Shown: in pieces, positions 44,043-55,152 of the stretch | Numbering within the stretch: position 1 is the first letter of the stretch | Layout of the letters: each line of letters begins with the position of its first letter | Source of the DNA: Desulfuromonadales bacterium | GTDB lineage: Bacteria > Desulfobacterota > Desulfuromonadia > Desulfuromonadales > BM103 | Assembly: GCA_014860225.1 (NCBI GenBank) | Contig: JACZKE010000014.1 | Coordinates: 62,001-126,000 of the forward strand | Direction: 5' to 3' | Length of the DNA stretch: 64,000 nucleotides | Translations under genes and position numbers: made by a program | The notes under the pieces: generated by a model | The model's database searches: none | What the model saw: only the letters and a program-made list of their open reading frames with translations | What the model was told of the DNA's origin: nothing

Positions 44043-44224
44043 GCGTTCTTGCCTCTTGCGGAGGAAGCTATTCAGCTCCCTTACTCAACGGCACAGCATG
44101 TGGGCTGCAGCTGTTGCTTGCGGGAAGTTAAGTGACAACGTTGGACGCAGGCAATGGCTGCAGACCGCATGCACTCGCTTATGTGCTGAATAAGATTAAA
44201 TTAGTGTATGTGCCATGCTCAACT

Positions 44225-44635
44225 TTATGCGTCGAAAGCTACAGCCTTCTCCCGGAACTGCGCGTCAAGCCGCCGGGGCTTGCGGCTCTGATAATCAAAG
44301 CAGACCAGCGCTGTCTCTCCTTCTGCCATCACCTCACCATTGCGCTCAATGCGATACTCCATCTTAAACGACGAACGGCTGATATCCTTGATCCTGGTGC
44401 CTATGACCAGTTCATCACCGAGAAACATCTCAGCCAGGTATCTGACATGGGCCTCTGGAAGAATGATGCCACACTGGTTGCCGATATCAAGCTCGGAATA
44501 ACCGCCAAGCTTATGCAGATAAGCGATGCGCGCGTCCTGAAAAAAGTTGAGGACCGCAGAATTGGCGACATGTCCGCCATAATTTACGTCAACGACCCGC
44601 ACTGAATAAGGGATGGTGAAGTTAAATCCGTCCAT
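44225..44635 (-). CDS. 4HBT-family acyl-CoA thioesterase
   Basis: This 136-residue hotdog-fold protein has the YbgC-type active-site segment VRVVDVNYGGHVANSAVLNFFQDARIAYL, where the aspartate and following NYGGH are the 4-hydroxybenzoyl-CoA thioesterase signature. It continues IGTRIKDISRSSFKMEYRIERNGEVMAEGETALVCFD. The substrate is a small or medium acyl-CoA. It is located between hcp and mutM, on the opposite strand to hcp. Confidence 0.88.
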   Translation of the reverse strand: MDGFNFTIPYSVRVVDVNYGGHVANSAVLNFFQDARIAYLHKLGGYSELDIGNQCGIILPEAHVRYLAEMFLGDELVIGTRIKDISRSSFKMEYRIERNGEVMAEGETALVCFDYQSRKPRRLDAQFREKAVAFDA

Positions 44636-44683
44636 AAAGACTCCATTGTGTAAACAGGGTATTGATCAACAACAATTCACACC

Positions 44684-45499
44684 TTACTTCTGACACGCAG
44701 GACAGTAGTAAGTCGAGCGCTGGCCAAGCTTGATCTTCTCAATGAGAGTACCGCAAGCAGTGCACGCTTGCCCTGCCCGCCCATAGACACGCAGTTCCTG
44801 CGCAAAATATCCAGGCCGTCCCTGGCTGTCTGAAAAGTCCCGAATCGTAGTACCACCAGCAGAAATCGCTGCATAAAGGATCTCTCTGACAGACGATATC
44901 AGACGATCATATGCGGCCTTCGTGATCCTTCCGGCGGGACATGCAGGGGCAATGCGGGCACGGAAAAGCGCTTCACTTGCATAGATATTACCTACTCCCA
45001 CCACCACATTCGCATTCATCAGGAACGGCTTGACAGCAACGCTGCGACCGCGGGAAAGCTTGTACAGATAAGCAGCGTTAAACACAGAGTCGAAAGGCTC
45101 TGGTCCTAAACCGGCCAGACGTGCGTGCTGGTAAGGGTCACTCTCGGTCCATAACATGGCACCAAAACGCCGGGAGTCATTGTAGCGCAACGAGGAGCCG
45201 TCTCTGAACACGATCTCCACATGGTCGTGCTTGCGTCGCTCCGCTGTCGATGAGTCCAGTCGCAAGTGGCCGGTCATGCCGAGGTGAACAATAAGCGTTC
45301 CCCGGTCGAAATGAAAGAGCAGGTACTTTGAGCGACGGTCGACAGCAGAAACCTGCTGACCTGGCAACACGTCAACAAGTTTGTCAGGGATCGGCCAACG
45401 TAACGAAGCATTGTAAATCTGCACATGATCGATAACTTTATTGACGACCAGAGGCTCAATACCGCGACGGGTGGTCTCTACTTCAGGGAGTTCAGGCAT
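44684..45499 (-). CDS. mutM: formamidopyrimidine-DNA glycosylase (Fpg)
   Basis: This bifunctional base-excision repair enzyme removes 8-oxoguanine and Fapy lesions with beta,delta-lyase activity. The catalytic N-terminal proline is intact (MPELPEVETTRRGIEPL), as are the lysine in DRRSKYLLFHF, the intercalation loop region and the C-terminal zinc finger CTACGTLIEKIKLGQRSTYYCPAC. The 271 residues are typical. It begins 13 bp from repeat C2. Confidence 0.96.
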   Translation of the reverse strand: MPELPEVETTRRGIEPLVVNKVIDHVQIYNASLRWPIPDKLVDVLPGQQVSAVDRRSKYLLFHFDRGTLIVHLGMTGHLRLDSSTAERRKHDHVEIVFRDGSSLRYNDSRRFGAMLWTESDPYQHARLAGLGPEPFDSVFNAAYLYKLSRGRSVAVKPFLMNANVVVGVGNIYASEALFRARIAPACPAGRITKAAYDRLISSVREILYAAISAGGTTIRDFSDSQGRPGYFAQELRVYGRAGQACTACGTLIEKIKLGQRSTYYCPACQK

Positions 45500-45511
45500 A
45501 AGGTTCCATAA

Positions 45512-45572
45512 CTAGTTTTCGTCCGGAAACTTCAGTCGTGCCATCCGGAGTTTCCGGATGGGCACTAACTAG
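45512..45572. repeat. repeat C, internally deleted copy C2
   Basis: A 61-bp element with both ends but no middle: CTAGTTTTCGTCCGGAAAC, then a 28-nt near-perfect hairpin (GTGCCATCCGGA / TCCGGATGGGCAC), then ACTAACTAG. Both outer edges are CTAG, possibly a 4-bp target duplication. It lies between mutM and wbuC and may act as a terminator for wbuC's upstream neighbours. Confidence 0.8.
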
Positions 45573-45586
45573 GATTCTACAGATAC

Positions 45587-46069
45587 TCAGCAGAGAAGTC
45601 TTTCAGACACACGCGACATAAGATAAGTCAGGTATTCGTCGGTTTCCGCTGTCCCTTCAACCGGCGACCAGGAAGCAAAATCCTTGTCAGACAATGGCTG
45701 ATATGGGCCCGGTTTTGTTTCAAAAAAAATGCTGCCGTGCTCAAAGACAAGCAAGGTGTGCCATAGACCGGGGGGCAGCTCTATCGCCACGGCATCGCAA
45801 CCGGTCCCAAAGGGAACGACCTGCTCAAGCTCACCATTGTCATCAAAAACCACCAGGACCATCCGTCCGCGAACTGCCATGAAACACTCGGGCTTGGGCG
45901 GGTCAAGATGGCGATGCGGACGGATGTAGGTACCTGGCTCCATGGCGTTGAACAACCGCTGGCAAGGATCGGCATAATCATCATGCATATTGAGGTTTTT
46001 GCGCAGGCGGTCTGACTCAAGCGCTTCACAACTTAATTTATCAAGCCGGGCCTGATTGATGATTTTCAT
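45587..46069 (-). CDS. wbuC: cupin-fold metalloprotein, WbuC family
   Basis: This 160-residue cupin is named after a gene in O-antigen clusters; its reaction is unknown. The characteristic start IINQARLDKLSCEALESDRLRKNLNMH is present, followed by cupin motif 1 PGTYIRPHRHLDPPKPECFMAVRG (two metal histidines and a glutamate) and motif 2 ELPPGLWHTLLVFEHGSIFFETKPGPY. It is not near other O-antigen genes, apart from ugd and galE 2-3 kb upstream. Confidence 0.85.
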   Translation of the reverse strand: MKIINQARLDKLSCEALESDRLRKNLNMHDDYADPCQRLFNAMEPGTYIRPHRHLDPPKPECFMAVRGRMVLVVFDDNGELEQVVPFGTGCDAVAIELPPGLWHTLLVFEHGSIFFETKPGPYQPLSDKDFASWSPVEGTAETDEYLTYLMSRVSERLLC

Positions 46070-46086
46070 CTGTCAGCTCCTGATTT

Positions 46087-46506
46087 TCAGAAGATCGTCG
46101 CTGGATCGAGTTTGGCAAAGTCCGCAAAGCTGAGAGATTCCGGATTATCAGGGAGCTCCTCGGCAGTGATCTTCTGCCCGCGATAATAGCGCCATGCTTC
46201 ATTTTCCCAACGCAGCCAGGCGAGTTCGGCGTATCGTTGCACACTTCCACGGGTTTTCATCTCCATCAGGAAGATCACTCTTGACTCATGCTCATCATCC
46301 ACTATTTCTGCCAGAACCTGGCAACTGAGTATCCGGAAGTCCTGTCCAAGGCTGGATTGGCCGTATTGAAGATATTCATCCCGTTCGAAGAACTGTCTGC
46401 GGAAGTTTGACCCGGAATGATAGGAGTCGTAGATAAAGCCGAAATCGCCTCGGGAAAACGCCTGACTGCGCGCAAGGATAAGCTCGGATGGGCTGTAATC
46501 ATTCAT
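46087..46506 (-). CDS. YchJ-like (NTF2-fold middle domain) protein
   Basis: This 139-residue protein resembles the middle domain of YchJ/UPF0225 proteins: ARSQAFSRGDFGFIYDSYHSGSNFRRQF, then VIFLMEMKTRGSVQRYAELAWLRWENEAWRYYRGQ. It lacks the SEC-C zinc tails normally found at one or both ends. The NTF2-like fold is an inference from these blocks. The function is unknown. It is adjacent to wbuC (18-bp gap) and oppC on the same strand. Confidence 0.6.
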   Translation of the reverse strand: MNDYSPSELILARSQAFSRGDFGFIYDSYHSGSNFRRQFFERDEYLQYGQSSLGQDFRILSCQVLAEIVDDEHESRVIFLMEMKTRGSVQRYAELAWLRWENEAWRYYRGQKITAEELPDNPESLSFADFAKLDPATIF

Positions 46507-46561
46507 AGCAGAGCACCGGTTGAATGGTTGAATCGCAGCGATTCAGCAGAGTTTTACAGTC

Positions 46562-47404
46562 TCAGTCCCTGATGCGTGGATCCATGGCATCACGAATACC
46601 CTCACCCAGCAGGTTGTAACCCAGGACTGTTATCAGGATTGCCAGACCAGGAAAAACCGAGAGCCACCAGGCGGTCCCCAGAGTCTGTTTTCCGGCAATC
46701 AGCATGTTACCCCAGGATGGTGTGGGAGGTTGTACACCAATGCCGAGAAACGAAAGAGCGCTTTCTGTGAGGATGGCGCCGGCGACACCGAGGGTTGCTG
46801 ATACAAGCACAGGAGAAATTGCATTGGGCAGGATATGGCGAAAGATAATGCGGGCATCCCTTGCTCCGATCGCCTGTGCGGCAAGGACAAAGTCACGTTC
46901 TTTCAACGAAAGAAATTCAGCGCGCACCAATCGCGCCACCCCCATCCAACTGGTCAGACCGATAATAATCATAATGTTCCAGATAGAGGGTTTCAGGAAA
47001 GCGATGACAGCGAGAATCAGAAAGAACGTCGGGAAGCAGAGCATGATATCGACGAAGCGCATAATCAGAGAATCTATCCAGCGGCCGTAATATCCGGCCA
47101 TAGCGCCAAGAAGGATGCCGATGAACGTGGAGATGCCAACGGCAACAAAACCGACCATCAATGAGATTCTGGCACCATAGAGAATTCTGACCAGAACGTC
47201 GCGACCCAGATCATCCGTACCAAAGGGGAATTCAAAGCCCGGGGGGTGCAACCTGTGAGCGATATCAATGGCGCCAGGGTCGCGGCCAATCATTGACGCC
47301 AGCAAGGCAAGAAGAAACATGGCCAGCACGATTGCAGCACCAGCCATGGCCATGTGGTTGCGTCTTAACCGTTGCCAGAGAACTTCACGGAAAAATGCAG
47401 ACAT
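46562..47404 (-). CDS. oppC: ABC peptide/nickel-type permease (OppC/DppC)
   Basis: This inner-membrane subunit of an oligopeptide or nickel importer is 280 residues. The N-terminal helix (HMAMAGAAIVLAMFLLALLASMI), the DppC-type loop FPFGTDDLGRDVLVRILYGARISL and the EAA coupling motif (EFLSLKERDFVLAAQAIGARDARIIFRHILPN) are all intact. A GAGG site lies 5 nt before the start. Its usual partners (OppA, OppB, OppD/F) are not adjacent on either side: repeat B4 and ugd lie upstream, and YchJ-like and wbuC lie downstream. Confidence 0.9.
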   Translation of the reverse strand: MSAFFREVLWQRLRRNHMAMAGAAIVLAMFLLALLASMIGRDPGAIDIAHRLHPPGFEFPFGTDDLGRDVLVRILYGARISLMVGFVAVGISTFIGILLGAMAGYYGRWIDSLIMRFVDIMLCFPTFFLILAVIAFLKPSIWNIMIIIGLTSWMGVARLVRAEFLSLKERDFVLAAQAIGARDARIIFRHILPNAISPVLVSATLGVAGAILTESALSFLGIGVQPPTPSWGNMLIAGKQTLGTAWWLSVFPGLAILITVLGYNLLGEGIRDAMDPRIRD

Positions 47405-47429
47405 TTAAACCTCAAAATGCGAAGCGCCT

Positions 47430-47594
47430 AGCAGCCTGTCGGACTATACGGGCCAAAGCGAAAATTTGGATGTTTGAGAACAGATTTTAGCTCATTTGCA
47501 GGTTCATAGCCGTAGCTATGGACCAAAAAGGAGCTGGAATATGGGCCTAACAGCCGGATTTGCAGCCGGCTCATGGATAGTCCGACAGGCTGCT
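47430..47594. repeat. dispersed palindromic repeat B, copy B4
   Basis: A 165-bp copy with perfect 18-bp inverted ends that differ from B2 by two base changes per arm, each compensated in the other arm (AGCAGCCTGTCGGACTAT). The centre hairpin has also co-varied. It sits directly upstream of oppC and downstream of ugd. Confidence 0.93.
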
Positions 47595-47684
47595 CATACC
47601 ACCTGTTCTGGTTCCCACTTCGACATTATAGTAATTCACGCAGGTCTTCAGAGTTACGTTTTACTGCCTTGCAAAACATCTGTT

Positions 47685-49019
47685 TCAACGCCGCCCGATG
47701 CCAAAGTACTCAAAACCGTCTTCTTGCAGATTTTGCGGGTCGTACTGGTTGCGTCCATCAAAAATGATCGGCTGTTTCATCAGGTTTTTCATGGCGTGGA
47801 AGTCCGGATGACGGAACGGCTTCCATTCCGTCACCAGAGCCAGAGCATCGACCTGTTCCAGCGCCTCGTACTGATGACGGACAAGGGTCACATGCCCATT
47901 TTCTAACCAGTGCAATGGCAGTTCATCCTGCGCCGCCTCGAGTGCTTCAGGGTCATAGGCTTTGACATGGGCCCCCGCAGCAATCAATTCACCTAAGAGG
48001 ACAATCGCCGGAGCTTCACGGATATCATCTGTACCGGGTTTGAATGCAAGTCCCCACAGGCCAAAAGTCAGCCCGGAGAGATTTTCACCAAAGCGGGCAG
48101 TGATCTTGCGAAAAAGTACATGCTTCTGGTCCTCGTTTCGCTCATGCACTGCCTTCAGAACCATTGAATGATAATCTTTTTCACCGGCCATGTGGATCAG
48201 GGCACGGACATCCTTGGGAAAACATGAGCCGCCGTAACCGCAGCCCGGGTAAATAAACGAGTAGCCGATACGACTGTCGGAACCGATGCCGAGACGTACA
48301 TTCTCCACATCGACCCCAAGGCAGTCGCACAGATTGGCGACCTCGTTCATAAAAGAGATCTTGGTGGCCAGCATGGCGTTTCCGGCATATTTGGTCATTT
48401 CAGCGTCTTTGACGCCCATAAACAGGATGCGATCATGGTTGCGGCTGAAATCCTTATAGAGTTCCCGCATAACCTCACGGGAACGGTCAGAGTCGATGCC
48501 GACAACGATGCGGTCCGGTTTCATGAAATCGTCAACCGCAGCGCCCTCTTTGAGAAATTCCGGATTGCTGACCACGTCGAACTCGACGTCTGCATCACGT
48601 TTTGCCAACTGTTTGCAGACTGCCGCCTTGACCTTCTCAGCGGTCCCGACCGGCACGGTGGACTTGGTAACCACGACCGTATAGCCGGCGAGGTTCTCAC
48701 CGATTTCACTGGCGACAGCCAGAACATGCTTCAAATCGGCTGAGCCATCCTCACCCGGAGGGGTCCCGACGGCAATAAAAACAATCTCTGTGTCAGCGAT
48801 GGCTTCGGCAAGCGACGTGGTGAAGAGCAATCGGCCTTGTTCGTGATTACGCTGCACGATCGGCTTAAGTCCCGGCTCATAGATCGGCATCCAGCCCTCT
48901 TTGAGTTTAGCGACTTTGCCGGCATCGATATCGACGCAGGTCACGCGGTGGCCCATTTCCGCAAAACAGGCCCCGGTAACAAGGCCGACATATCCGGTTC
49001 CAATGACTGCCAGTTTCAT
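47685..49019 (-). CDS. ugd: UDP-glucose 6-dehydrogenase
   Basis: It makes UDP-glucuronate for polysaccharides and LPS. The 444-residue protein has the N-terminal Rossmann motif VIGTGYVGLVTGACFAEMGH, the catalytic cysteine in PGCGYGGSCFPKDVRAL, ATKISFMNEVANLCD and the C-terminal GLAFKPGTDDIREAP. It is the last gene of the run rnc - radical SAM - era - galE - ugd, 71 bp after galE, and is probably cotranscribed. Confidence 0.96.
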   Translation of the reverse strand: MKLAVIGTGYVGLVTGACFAEMGHRVTCVDIDAGKVAKLKEGWMPIYEPGLKPIVQRNHEQGRLLFTTSLAEAIADTEIVFIAVGTPPGEDGSADLKHVLAVASEIGENLAGYTVVVTKSTVPVGTAEKVKAAVCKQLAKRDADVEFDVVSNPEFLKEGAAVDDFMKPDRIVVGIDSDRSREVMRELYKDFSRNHDRILFMGVKDAEMTKYAGNAMLATKISFMNEVANLCDCLGVDVENVRLGIGSDSRIGYSFIYPGCGYGGSCFPKDVRALIHMAGEKDYHSMVLKAVHERNEDQKHVLFRKITARFGENLSGLTFGLWGLAFKPGTDDIREAPAIVLLGELIAAGAHVKAYDPEALEAAQDELPLHWLENGHVTLVRHQYEALEQVDALALVTEWKPFRHPDFHAMKNLMKQPIIFDGRNQYDPQNLQEDGFEYFGIGRR

Positions 49020-49090
49020 AATTACTCCTTAATGCGTTACGCGTGACGCGGGAATCAGCTCATAGTTTTTTATCAGCCCGATCGTTTTCA

Positions 49091-50982
<1,892 letters not shown>

Positions 50983-50990
<8 letters not shown>

Positions 50991-51996
50991 AATGCCCTCC
51001 CTGGGCAGACAGATCGATTAATGATACCTCCCGGTCAGACATACGCAAAAAGCCTCTAAAAACAGCTTTATCAGCTATCACGCAAACTGCCGGTCTGGTC
51101 CTTTTGAGCCAATCGCGATTCTCGTTGCGATGCCCCATGACATCGCTCAGGTCATTGGGATTGACGTAGATTTGTTTGCCGTGTGAGCCGGCATGATACA
51201 GAGCACGACGCCAAAGTCGTGAGCGGACCAATTGCCCGAAAGCAGGATGATAAGGTCCGGCGAGAAGATTCTCTTCCAATTGAGGATCTCGTTGCAAGCC
51301 CAGACGAATGACCGGCATCTCAACCTGACGACAAAGAAGCAGCATATCGGCACAGAGATCAACAGCTTCGTCAAGCGTCCAGGGTTGATAACCACCGGAT
51401 TTCCAAAAATCCGCGAGCACCGTGCCGTCAATCACAACGGTCGGGTAGATTCTCACGAATGACGGCTTGAGTTCCAGTGCCTGCCGCAACGACATCAAGG
51501 CTTCCTCGGCATCGCCACCAGGCAGACCGGGCATCAACTGCACACCGACCTGCAAGCCGGCCTTCAGGCAACGGCGAACGGCAGAGATGCTGTCAGAAGC
51601 GGTATGCCCACGCCCGGATGCTGTCAGGACAGACTCGCTGAAACTCTGGCAGCCGATTTCGACCGTTGTAACGCCAGAGATCCGCAGACGGGCAATGCAT
51701 CGATCATCGAGCGCATCCGGACGCGTTGAAATCCGTATTCCGGCAACTTGTCCGGAAGCAACAAAACGTCCGGCGATTGTCAGGTATTGATCCTGCTGTA
51801 TTGACGGCAGCAGTGAAAAGGTGCCTCCGTAAAAGGCAATTTCACCATCGCCCTGTTGTGGCAGAACCTCTTCAAGGAAATTGGTGACACTCTTGAAATC
51901 GGCAACAACAGATTGACTGATGGACCGATCCTGAGCACAGAAGAGGCACCGATGCGGACAACCTGCATGCGGAATGAATACCGGGTAAATCCTCAC
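50983..51996 (-). CDS. radical SAM protein of the ELP3/YhcC-like family
   Basis: This 337-residue protein starts at the GTG at 51996, whose GTGA overlaps the rnc stop. The longer frame to 52086 lies inside rnc. The radical-SAM cluster motif is GCPHRCLFCAQD (C-x3-C-x2-C), followed by IAFYGGTFSLLP, IRISTRPDALDD, VEIGCQSFSESVL and GVQLMPGLPGGD, the ELP3-type barrel. There is no acetyltransferase domain, so it is not a full Elp3; a tRNA-related role is possible. It sits between rnc and era with overlaps on both sides. Confidence 0.88.
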
Positions 51997-52709
51997 GAAT
52001 TTTCGTCCAATAGCAACAAAGTCGCTTTCGCAGCAGCCTGCTCCGCGCTTTTCTTGGTGCGCCCCTGACCCGAACCGTAGGCGCAACCATCAATCTGCAC
52101 ATCAATACGATACAGACGCTCATGAGCGGGTCCTGTGGTTTCGATTAATGTATAGACGGGCAGCTCACGTCGTGTGCTCTGCAAGAGCTCCTGTAGACGA
52201 CTTTTAAAGTCCTGTCCTTCATCGGTTGCAGCCTGCTGCAACAGGGGTACGAATAAAGGCATAATAACCGATTTGGCTGATTCAAAACCACCATCAGTAA
52301 AGACAGCGCCGAACAAAGACTCCAGGGCGTCAGCCAGCAAGCTGGGCTTATTGCGGCCGCCACTGCTCTCTTCTCCCCTGCCCAGCAGCAGGCACGAGCC
52401 TATCTTGAGAGAACTGGCCAGACTTGCCAGGCTTGGCAGGGCAACAACTTCCGCTCTGATGCGTGTCAGATCACCTTCATGAGATTCTGGCAGTGTTTCC
52501 ATCAGGTGCTGGCTGATAACCAGGTCGAGCACCGCGTCACCAAGAAATTCCAGTCGTTCATTGTCCGGCAAAGCTTCTGATTGAAATTCATTGGCATAAG
52601 ACCTGTGTGTCAAGGCCTCAGCAAGCAGGGAACGCTTCTTGAAGGAGTATCCCAGGGACTCTTCCAGGCTTTGCCAATTCTCTTGTACTATTTTAGCAGA
52701 CAGTTTCAT
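51993..52709 (-). CDS. rnc: ribonuclease III
   Basis: This double-strand-specific endoribonuclease matures rRNA and some mRNAs. The 238-residue protein has the signature NERLEFLGDAVLDLVIS (catalytic Glu and Asp), the second metal site LADALESLFGAVFTDGGF and a C-terminal dsRBD (FKSRLQELLQSTRRELPVYTLIETTGPAHE..KKSAEQAAAKATLLLL). It is the first gene of the rnc - radical SAM - era - galE - ugd unit and diverges from holB across a 265-bp gap. Confidence 0.96.
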   Translation of the reverse strand: MKLSAKIVQENWQSLEESLGYSFKKRSLLAEALTHRSYANEFQSEALPDNERLEFLGDAVLDLVISQHLMETLPESHEGDLTRIRAEVVALPSLASLASSLKIGSCLLLGRGEESSGGRNKPSLLADALESLFGAVFTDGGFESAKSVIMPLFVPLLQQAATDEGQDFKSRLQELLQSTRRELPVYTLIETTGPAHERLYRIDVQIDGCAYGSGQGRTKKSAEQAAAKATLLLLDENS

Positions 52710-52974
52710 AAGCGAGATATGCTGTGGAGGTTAAAGTGCGCGACCGTTCATCCTGAAACTTTCCGCACAAAATTCAATTATGCTACACTACTTATTCACA
52801 GATATCAATTGCGCCAGGCCAGGTAACCATTATAGGATGCCGATTGGTTTCCAACACTTACAGTAATTACTTGGATTTCGATCCAACCCGTTGTTTTGCT
52901 ATTGCTTTATGACTTTTAATAGCGCAGGGGCTCGCGACAGAACGCAGAGCCTCTGATATCGATCATTTTCTTGC

Positions 52975-53958
52975 ATGCTGAAAACCTTTATGACTTTTGA
53001 CCAGATCCTCGGCCATGACCGACAAAAGGAAATCCTGAGCAGAGCCCTGGCCAATGGCCGGCTTGCTCACGCCTATCTCTTTTCCGGGCCAGACGGCGTC
53101 GGCAAACGACTTATGGCGCTGGCGCTGGCACGTGCCATCGTCTGCCTCGAACAACGCGGCTGTGGCCATTGCCTGGCCTGTCGCAAAATTGACCACCAGA
53201 ACCATCCTGATTTGCACATTCTTGAACCGGACGGCAACTCTATCAAGATTGAACAAATCCGGGCTTTCCAGCGAGAGTTGAATCTCAAACCGCTGGAAGC
53301 ACCGCGCAAAATCTGTTTGATTGAACAGGCGGAATCGATGACGGTCGGAGCATCGAATGCTCTGCTTAAGACCCTTGAAGAACCACGAGGTGACACTCTG
53401 CTGATGCTATTGAGTGCACAACCGAACCGCCTGCTCGAAACGATCCGCTCCCGCTGTCAGCTGTTGCCCTTTGCCAGGCACCCGAACAGCCGGATTCAGG
53501 CAGAACTGGAGAAGCAGCTTGGTATTGAATCTACAGAGTCTCATGTACTGGCCGCCCTTTCTGAAGGCAGTTTCAAAAAAGCCTTCGGCAAAGATCGCGA
53601 ACTTTACCTGGGACAGCGCAGGGAGCTGCTAAAAACCTTGACGGGGTTATCCTCAGGAAGTATCTTGCCCATTCTGGATTTTGCTGAGCAATTAGCTGCA
53701 GACAAGACCATTCTTCCCGATATCCTGGAGATTTTTCAGGCTTTTTACCGCGATGTCCTGATGACCCTGCAAGGGCGAAGCGACGAAGAGCTGGTCAACC
53801 TTGATCTCAAAGACAAGGTCCGCAGGGTATCAGGCCGCGAGAGTGTCACATCAATTCTCGCTAAACTGGATGCGTTGATCGAAGTTCGCCGTCAGTTGGA
53901 TCGCAATGTGAATCGCCAACTGGCCATGGAGGTTCTCCTCCTGAAACTGGCGGCTTAA
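52975..53958 (+). CDS. holB: DNA polymerase III, delta-prime subunit
   Basis: This clamp-loader subunit is up to 327 residues; the ATG at 52990 (MTFDQILGHDRQKEIL) is the more likely start, as it matches the family N-terminus. The AAA+ P-loop is SGPDGVGKR (non-canonical last residues, as often in delta'), with the zinc module CLEQRGCGHCLACRKIDH and SNALLKTLEEPRGDTLLMLLSAQPNRLLETIRSRCQ, the SRC-motif region. No strong ribosome site is visible. It starts the holB - PSP1 - metG - tatD/radical-SAM unit. Confidence 0.93.
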   Translation: MLKTFMTFDQILGHDRQKEILSRALANGRLAHAYLFSGPDGVGKRLMALALARAIVCLEQRGCGHCLACRKIDHQNHPDLHILEPDGNSIKIEQIRAFQRELNLKPLEAPRKICLIEQAESMTVGASNALLKTLEEPRGDTLLMLLSAQPNRLLETIRSRCQLLPFARHPNSRIQAELEKQLGIESTESHVLAALSEGSFKKAFGKDRELYLGQRRELLKTLTGLSSGSILPILDFAEQLAADKTILPDILEIFQAFYRDVLMTLQGRSDEELVNLDLKDKVRRVSGRESVTSILAKLDALIEVRRQLDRNVNRQLAMEVLLLKLAA

Positions 53959-54009
53959 ATTGACGTTAATCGCGGCATTAATCTTTACATAATCGATGAT
54001 AGAGATCTC

Positions 54010-55149
54010 ATGATACGAATTGTTCCACTCAAATTCCAGCAAGCTGGTCGACAATATGACTTCAACGCTTTAGCCCTGGAACTCAAGGCTGGTGACAAGG
54101 TGATCGTTGAAACCGATCGTGGCAGGGCGATGGCCATAGTCGTCATCCCGCCTCGCGAAATACAGGAGGATGAAGCGCCCGAAGGGCTGAAGAGCATCCT
54201 GCGCATCGCTTCAGAAGAAGACCTGGCCCTGGCTGAGACCAATCACGCCAGAGAAAAGACCGCCTATCGTTTCTGCAAAGAACGAATTCATGAGCGCAAA
54301 CTGGAAATGAAGCTGGTTCGTGCTGAATATGCTTTTGACGGGTCGAAAATCATCTTCTTCTTTACCGCTGACGGACGTATCGATTTCCGTGAACTGGTCA
54401 AAGACCTTGCTCATCATTTTCACACGCGGATCGAAATGCGTCAGATCGGAGTACGCGATGAAGCGAAGCTGGTCGGCGGGCTCGGCATCTGTGGGCGTGA
54501 GCTCTGCTGCTGCAGCTTCCTCACGCAGTTCAGCCCGGTTTCCGTGAAGATGGCCAAAGAACAGGGCCTGGCACTTAATCCGACCAAGATCTCCGGACAA
54601 TGCGGACGTTTGCTTTGTTGTCTTGGTTACGAATACGAGACCTACGGAGAGCTCAGGAAAGGCATGCCGAAGTGCGGCAAAAAGGTCATGTGGGAGAATC
54701 GTGAATGTGAAGTTACATCTCAGGATGTCCTGCAACAGAAAGTGACTTTGCGAGACCGTGAAGGAACCTGCTGCCGCGTGACAATGGCAGAGCTTCGTAC
54801 CGGTCAGGCCAGTCAGCCGATCACACAGGAAAACCCTGTCGAAGAGACACATGCAAGCCGATTGACCAAGAGCAGACCACAGAGGCAGCAGCCCCGCAAG
54901 CAAGTCGACAAGGCCCAAAAACCCCAAAGACAAGCCAGCAAGACTCAGCAGCCGACGCAAAAGCAGGTCAACAAAAAGCCGCGACCTGCGGATAGAGCGG
55001 CCGAAGAACAACCGAAACCTGTCGAGCAGCAATTAAAGCAGGTACCAGGTGAAGCAACCGAAGGAAAGAGTCCGACCAGTCGCAGGCGGCGCAGCAGACG
55101 CAGGCCTCGCAGTGGTCACAAACCAGACCCGAGCAAGCAGGGAGAATAG
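54010..55149 (+). CDS. PSP1-domain protein (RicT-like) with a basic disordered tail
   Basis: This 379-residue protein has a PSP1 domain over about residues 1-250, with the two cysteine blocks ICGRELCCCSFL and GQCGRLLCCLGYEYETY that coordinate Fe-S clusters in RicT (YaaT), a partner of the RicAFT complex controlling RNase Y and phosphorelay in Bacillus. The holB-PSP1-metG neighbourhood is the same as in Firmicutes. The last 120 residues are a Q/K/R/P-rich low-complexity tail (KPQRQASKTQQPTQKQ, SRRRRSRRRPRS), likely to bind nucleic acid. It is 51 bp after holB and 3 bp before metG. Confidence 0.88.
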   Translation: MIRIVPLKFQQAGRQYDFNALALELKAGDKVIVETDRGRAMAIVVIPPREIQEDEAPEGLKSILRIASEEDLALAETNHAREKTAYRFCKERIHERKLEMKLVRAEYAFDGSKIIFFFTADGRIDFRELVKDLAHHFHTRIEMRQIGVRDEAKLVGGLGICGRELCCCSFLTQFSPVSVKMAKEQGLALNPTKISGQCGRLLCCLGYEYETYGELRKGMPKCGKKVMWENRECEVTSQDVLQQKVTLRDREGTCCRVTMAELRTGQASQPITQENPVEETHASRLTKSRPQRQQPRKQVDKAQKPQRQASKTQQPTQKQVNKKPRPADRAAEEQPKPVEQQLKQVPGEATEGKSPTSRRRRSRRRPRSGHKPDPSKQGE

Positions 55150-55152
55150 TTC

